From: Dermatemys mawii
Lineage: Eukaryota > Chordata > Testudines > Dermatemydidae
Direction of reading: 5' to 3'
NCBI GenBank assembly: GCA_007922305.1
Contig: ML677334.1
Location: 56,470,720-56,534,719, forward strand
Length of the DNA: 64,000 nucleotides
Shown here: positions 60,525 to 64,000 of the stretch, in pieces
Position numbering within the stretch: the stretch's first letter is position 1
Layout of the letters: every line of letters starts with the position of its first letter
Notes under the pieces: generated by a model
The model's input: only the letters and a program-made list of their open reading frames with translations
The model's database searches: none
Told to the model about the DNA's origin: nothing
Translations under genes and position numbers: made by a program

Positions 60525-60596
60525 CACACAGCACCTCGTGATCAATACTGTCAAAGACAGATACTATATCCAATAGTCCAGCCTGGACATCTGTGG

Positions 60597-60668
60597 CAAA
60601 ATCCTGACACTCATTCAAGTCGATGGAAAAATTCTTTTTAATTTCAATGAAGCCAAGATTGCACCCTG
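60597..60668. repeat. Small palindromic repeat inside L2
   Basis: 'aaatcctgacactcattcaa' on the left and 'tcaatgaagccaagattgca' on the right are loosely inverted around 'gtcgatggaaaaattc'. It interrupts the L2 reverse transcriptase frame between two conserved motifs. Confidence 0.5.
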
Positions 60669-60745
60669 ATGTACATCCATTACCGGGAGGAAAACATTGC
60701 CCAGTGCATTCTGTGGGTCATATCCAGGTCTGTAGCCAAGATGAC

Positions 60746-62063
60746 AAAGGCCAAGAAGATACTTAGTTTTCTTACTTCCTAAGAGAAATTTCATTGTCTA
60801 GCCAACATGAATAGGGAGCTTGCCATTTACTTCAATGGATACAGAATCTGGCCACAACCCAAAGGGAATCAGGCATAATTTGATACTTGGGCACTTTCAT
60901 TTCATTCACTTTCCTCCATGTGAACTTTTCACTTTTGTCCTCCAGCTGTTTTTTCATTTTGTTTCGTTTTAAACATTTCCTTCTAAATGATCGTTGTAAA
61001 TTTAAATTAGGTAACAATATAAATCATAGGCAAACCACATGGTATATTTTAAAATAGTTGAAAACAGGTAATTATAAGTCATGCAATTGCTGATTGTTCT
61101 TTTTAATTGAATGATCTAGACAAACCATTGGTCATAACAGGCAATGAAATAAATGATAATGATACTTTGCATATGTATAGTTCTTCACATCTGAAAAATG
61201 CTATTCCAACTAGTTAATTAATGGAACAGTGCTTTTAATTCCAGTTCTGTGCTAAAGGCCAGTACGATAAAAGTCTGTGTTGACCTACAGGTTATACTCA
61301 TCATAGTTGCATTTACCAGGTTATTGTTTTTGTATCAGTTCTTGTATCAGAAAATGATAACAAGGAAAATTAGGATAACAAGGAAAAAATCCTGTTTTCA
61401 GATAATAAACATGTCTGAGGAAACTAACATTCCTGAAGCTAGAGCACTGAGCTACAGTCAGACTTTGAAGCTTGCAGTTTTGCTGGAAGACATGAGGATA
61501 ATAGCTGGAGAATAAGTCACCACCTTGTTGACCATTTAAAAGGCTCCTAGTCTATTTGTACACATTGTTCCTACAAGCCTCATCAGTTTTCATTAGGGCT
61601 CAAATCTTACCCCCATTTAAATTAAAGGGGTAGGAGCAAGATTGTGTTTGTTAATTTTGCCTCAGAAACATCTGTAAATTTATCCCCCTTTAATATAGAG
61701 ACATATTTTCTTCCCTAAAGCTAACAAAACTATAGTTATTAAGGAGATAATGCCACAGCAGTAAAGGGACAGCAGTGTCATCACTAAATTATAATTAATA
61801 AAATAATGTGAGTTATTCAGTAACTGTGGGCTATATACAACAATTGTTCCTCACACAGAACTGTTGAAGTCAATGGGAGTCTGGGGTACAGACTGACTGC
61901 CATATCTGCAATTGTGTAATTAACTCACTATCATTATACTAATAAAGACTATAACACAAAACTAAGGGTCTGACTTATCAGTACTCTCCAGCTGCTTTGC
62001 ACTGCTCTGGATACACAAAGCAACCATTAAACTGGGGCTTAACTAGAAGCCAAGGTAATGCTT
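60746..62063. other. No gene recognised; weak palindromes
   Basis: This is AT-rich unassigned sequence. Small inverted motifs occur at 61603-61650 ('tacccccatttaaatt' against 'aaaggggtaggagc') and a degraded palindromic repeat at about 61966-62050 ('gctgctttgcactgctctgg'). The 88-codon frame at 61249-61515 has no known domain. Confidence 0.5.
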
Positions 62064-62180
62064 AGATTTATAGATTCTAAGATCACAAAAGACCACTATG
62101 ATCATCTAGTCTAACCTCTTGCACACACAGGCCATAGAATTTCATCAAGTGATTCCTGCATCATTCCCATTTTGGTGAAT
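62064..62180 (-). mobile_element. CR1 LINE 3' tip
   Basis: 'tttatagattctaagatcac', 'aaaagaccactatgatcatc' and 'tagtctaacctcttgcacac' are the reverse complement of the CR1 3' end. Only about 115 bp are present. Confidence 0.82.
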
Positions 62181-62384
62181 CAATATCACACACCTCTTCC
62201 ACTCATATTTTATTTACTCATATTGTATACAGATATACTTTGCCAGCAATTGCAAATTCTTGTAATGTAAGAGACCCCCATCCAAGTTCAAGGCTAGCTT
62301 AAAATACCAATGTCAAAATTAGAAGCTGTTTTGTATAATAACATTTTGCCATTCTATAGCACCCAATGATTGGAAAACAAAAGG
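62181..62384. other. No gene recognised
   Basis: This is AT-rich spacer. Confidence 0.5.
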
Positions 62385-62535
62385 ATATATAAGTATTATC
62401 CTTGTAATACAAATGGGAAAACTGAAGCATATAACTGTTGCAGGACTTGCTTAGTGACACGCAGTTTGTCAGAGTTAGACACAAGAATGGAATCTACAAT
62501 GTTTGGTTCTCAGGCCCATCCACTAGACCACAGAC
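62385..62535 (-). mobile_element. MIR SINE, reverse orientation
   Basis: 'acaaatgggaaaactgaagc', 'gcaggacttgcttagtgaca', 'cgcagtttgtcagagttaga' and 'gcccatccactagaccacag' are the reversed MIR core and tRNA head in the right order. The 109-codon plus frame at 62370-62699 runs through it by chance. Confidence 0.82.
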
Positions 62536-63695
62536 TCATATTCTTCGCCAACTTAAAACCAGGCAGTGGTTGTATTCAGTATTTCCCCCTTGGCAGAACT
62601 TGGGGATTCAATGAGAAAAATAATTTTGGCTTTTTCCTAGTTCTAGGGTTTAAAAAAATGCTGTTGAAAATTAATGGAAACATTCTGGGGCCTGATTAAA
62701 TAAAAATCATCAGGATTTATTTAAAAAACTAAACAACCCCCCAAATGTCTAGCAAGTTTTTTTTATGGTACAACTGAATATTCAAAAATTGCAAGTAAAA
62801 GTACAAGATTTAGGGAAATTGAAAACTGACCCAATATAATTACCAAAACACTTCTCAATATTTTTACGCTGACCAAATTCTGCACAAATCTTGAGAACAA
62901 TAATCTTCAATGTTTTTAATTTATGCCATGGTTGTCTAATGGTTACCTATTGGTCCTCCAAATTTACCCAAGAAAGTCTCAGCTAAAATTTAAAATCAGT
63001 TTTGACTTTAGCTCATTTTACTCAGTTTCCCAGCTAGACTACAGATGTGAAGGAGTGAGGTGATTAATCCATGATTAGAGTGTGAATAAGTATTTGTAGC
63101 AATAAGGTATTTAGGGCTGCATTCTTTTCTCAGTTACATAGATGTAAATTTCAGCAAATTCCTTTGATATCAATAGTGTTATACAAAATTTCCCATAGTA
63201 TAAGTGACGACAGCATTTGGTCCTTAATGCTTAGATACTTTGGAAATGTGTACACTTGAAGCAACTAAAATTAAATGATAGATTTAAAATTATGACCCTG
63301 TTAGTCCTCGGTATTTTATTCTATTACTTCTAAATCTAAAGTTCATTGAAGCCAACGAGATGACTCCATTGACTTCCATGGACATTGGATCATGCCCTTA
63401 GATCTCACAGTAAAGATATTAGCTCAATGGACTTTTTTAATACCAACTACAGAAGACACCTTGCTCAATGTCTTTATGCCTTTAATTCTATTTATCACAT
63501 TTTAAAGATGGCACAACAGGTCCTTCTAGTTACAGGACTTCATTTGAAAAAATTTGCTATCATTACATAGAACATCCACTGATGGAGAATTTATTTCTAA
63601 AGAGTAGAATGTGGTTTGCTTGCTTTGAGAAAATATTGAATGCATAGTTCTTCTGATGTTAACATTGTAACACGGTAAATCTCTTGTAGCAAATA

Positions 63696-63696
<1 letters not shown>
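62536..63696. other. No gene recognised apart from a small palindrome
   Basis: This is AT-rich unassigned sequence. A short motif 'gatgactccattgacttcc' near 63360 resembles the centre of the small palindromic repeats. Confidence 0.5.
63116..63222. repeat. Small palindromic repeat
   Basis: 'cattcttttctcagttacat' and 'agatgtaaatttcagcaaat' are answered on the right by 'gtataagtgacgacagcatt'. It is the same family as 12307, 27378, 33694 and 50821, with an AT-shifted middle. Confidence 0.65.

Positions 63697-63698
<2 letters not shown>

Positions 63699-63727
<29 letters not shown>
63699..63727. repeat. (AT)n microsatellite
   Basis: About 14 uninterrupted AT dinucleotides. The Tyr/Ile run in the 102-codon minus frame (63597-63905) is the translation of this repeat. 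Confidence 0.95.
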
Positions 63728-63730
<3 letters not shown>

Positions 63731-63900
63731 GGGGATAAAACACATATCCAAAAATGATTTTGTTATAAAAACACTCAATAAAGGGAACAAAGACATAAGT
63801 AAACCAAATAGTGTCTCTTGCTGTAACCACATGCCTTGTTAAAAAGCCATAAGAATTTACCATATGAGCAGAGAAAAAAAATGTCTTTTTTGACAGTTTA

Positions 63901-64000
63901 ATCATAGAATCATAGAATATCTGGGTTGGAAGGGACCCCTCAGAAGGTCATCTAGTCCAACCCCCTGCTCAAAGCAGGACCAATCCCCAACTAAGTCATT
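63901..64000 (-). mobile_element. CR1 LINE 3' end, running off the window
   Basis: The sequence opens with two copies of the TCATAGAA unit, the reverse complement of the (ATTCTATG)n terminus. It continues 'ctgggttggaagggacccct', 'cagaaggtcatctagtccaa' and 'ccccctgctcaaagcaggac'. This is the ATTCTATGA-ending CR1 subfamily, of low divergence over the part seen. The element's 5' side lies beyond 64000. Confidence 0.95.

Larger units (their letters stand above)
59990..60745 (-). pseudogene. L2-type LINE reverse transcriptase, split by two insertions
   Basis: Minus-strand translation shows, from high to low coordinates, 'YRPGY' (like the GFRPGYG motif, about 60720-60735), then 'LLDIVSVFDSIDHEVL' (motif A, about 60530-60580), then 'GSILSSLLFHAY' (GVPQGSILSPLLF motif, about 60100-60140), and the FADDTQVYFS motif near 60020-60050 (frame-shifted). 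A MITE (60270-60524) separates motif A from the GSILSP motif, and a small palindrome (60597-60668) separates the first two. The element is old and decayed. L2 enzymes are thought to have mobilised MIR SINEs such as those in this window. Confidence 0.78.

Noticed and set aside
745..64000. CRISPR arrays, bacterial operons or phage modules
   Set aside because: No regularly spaced direct repeats, ribosome-binding-site-led gene runs or prophage genes are present. All evidence points to vertebrate nuclear DNA.

Overview
This window looks like nuclear DNA from a turtle (Testudines). The best taxonomic evidence is a complete tRNA-headed SINE with a CR1-like tail at 16821-17015, which is the architecture of the turtle PolIII/Cry SINEs. 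It is supported by several CR1 LINE 3' ends with two kinds of terminus, many palindromic DNA transposons of types I associate with turtle genomes, and MIR/L2 remnants typical of amniotes. The background is AT-rich, intergenic or intronic sequence. I recognise no host protein-coding exon, tRNA, rRNA, CRISPR array or bacterial-type operon. Almost all short open frames look like chance or transposon remnants.

Layout: 0-9 kb holds microsatellites, a MIR, two minus-strand CR1 tails, a Harbinger MITE (3052-3790), an AT-rich hAT-like repeat and a hAT palindrome (8310-8603). 9-18 kb holds a solo LTR (9085-9897), a plus-strand CR1, a hAT MITE (15239-15450) and the Cry-type SINE. 18-26 kb holds an unusual hAT element with long inverted arms around a transposase fragment (20656-22056), short recurrent repeats, and an 865-bp hAT-like element with 8-bp target-site duplications (24629-25493). 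26-34 kb is mostly unassigned, with a CR1 (29988-30704), a second Harbinger MITE and an L2-tailed SINE.

34.8-37.5 kb is the clearest nested structure. A hAT element with near-perfect 8-bp duplications (34846-37490) was entered by a GC-rich element with a perfect 9-bp duplication (35432-37075). This makes a GC-rich island in an AT-rich background that is transposon, not promoter. 39-44 kb holds a long CR1, a third Harbinger MITE and two pieces of a non-CR1 reverse transcriptase. 48-50 kb has two conspicuous hairpins. 52 kb has a second solo LTR of the 9-kb family, with a perfect GTAC duplication. 54.7-56.1 kb is the best preserved coding relic, an RTE-like reverse transcriptase. 57.5-58.5 kb looks like a minus-strand LTR. 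60-60.7 kb is an L2 reverse transcriptase split by two later insertions. The window ends inside another minus-strand CR1.

The elements do not act together as a pathway. The window records successive insertions: old L2/MIR, then CR1, hAT and Harbinger, then younger nested elements. Family names come from recognition without database searches. Boundaries are approximate unless terminal repeats and target-site duplications are stated.
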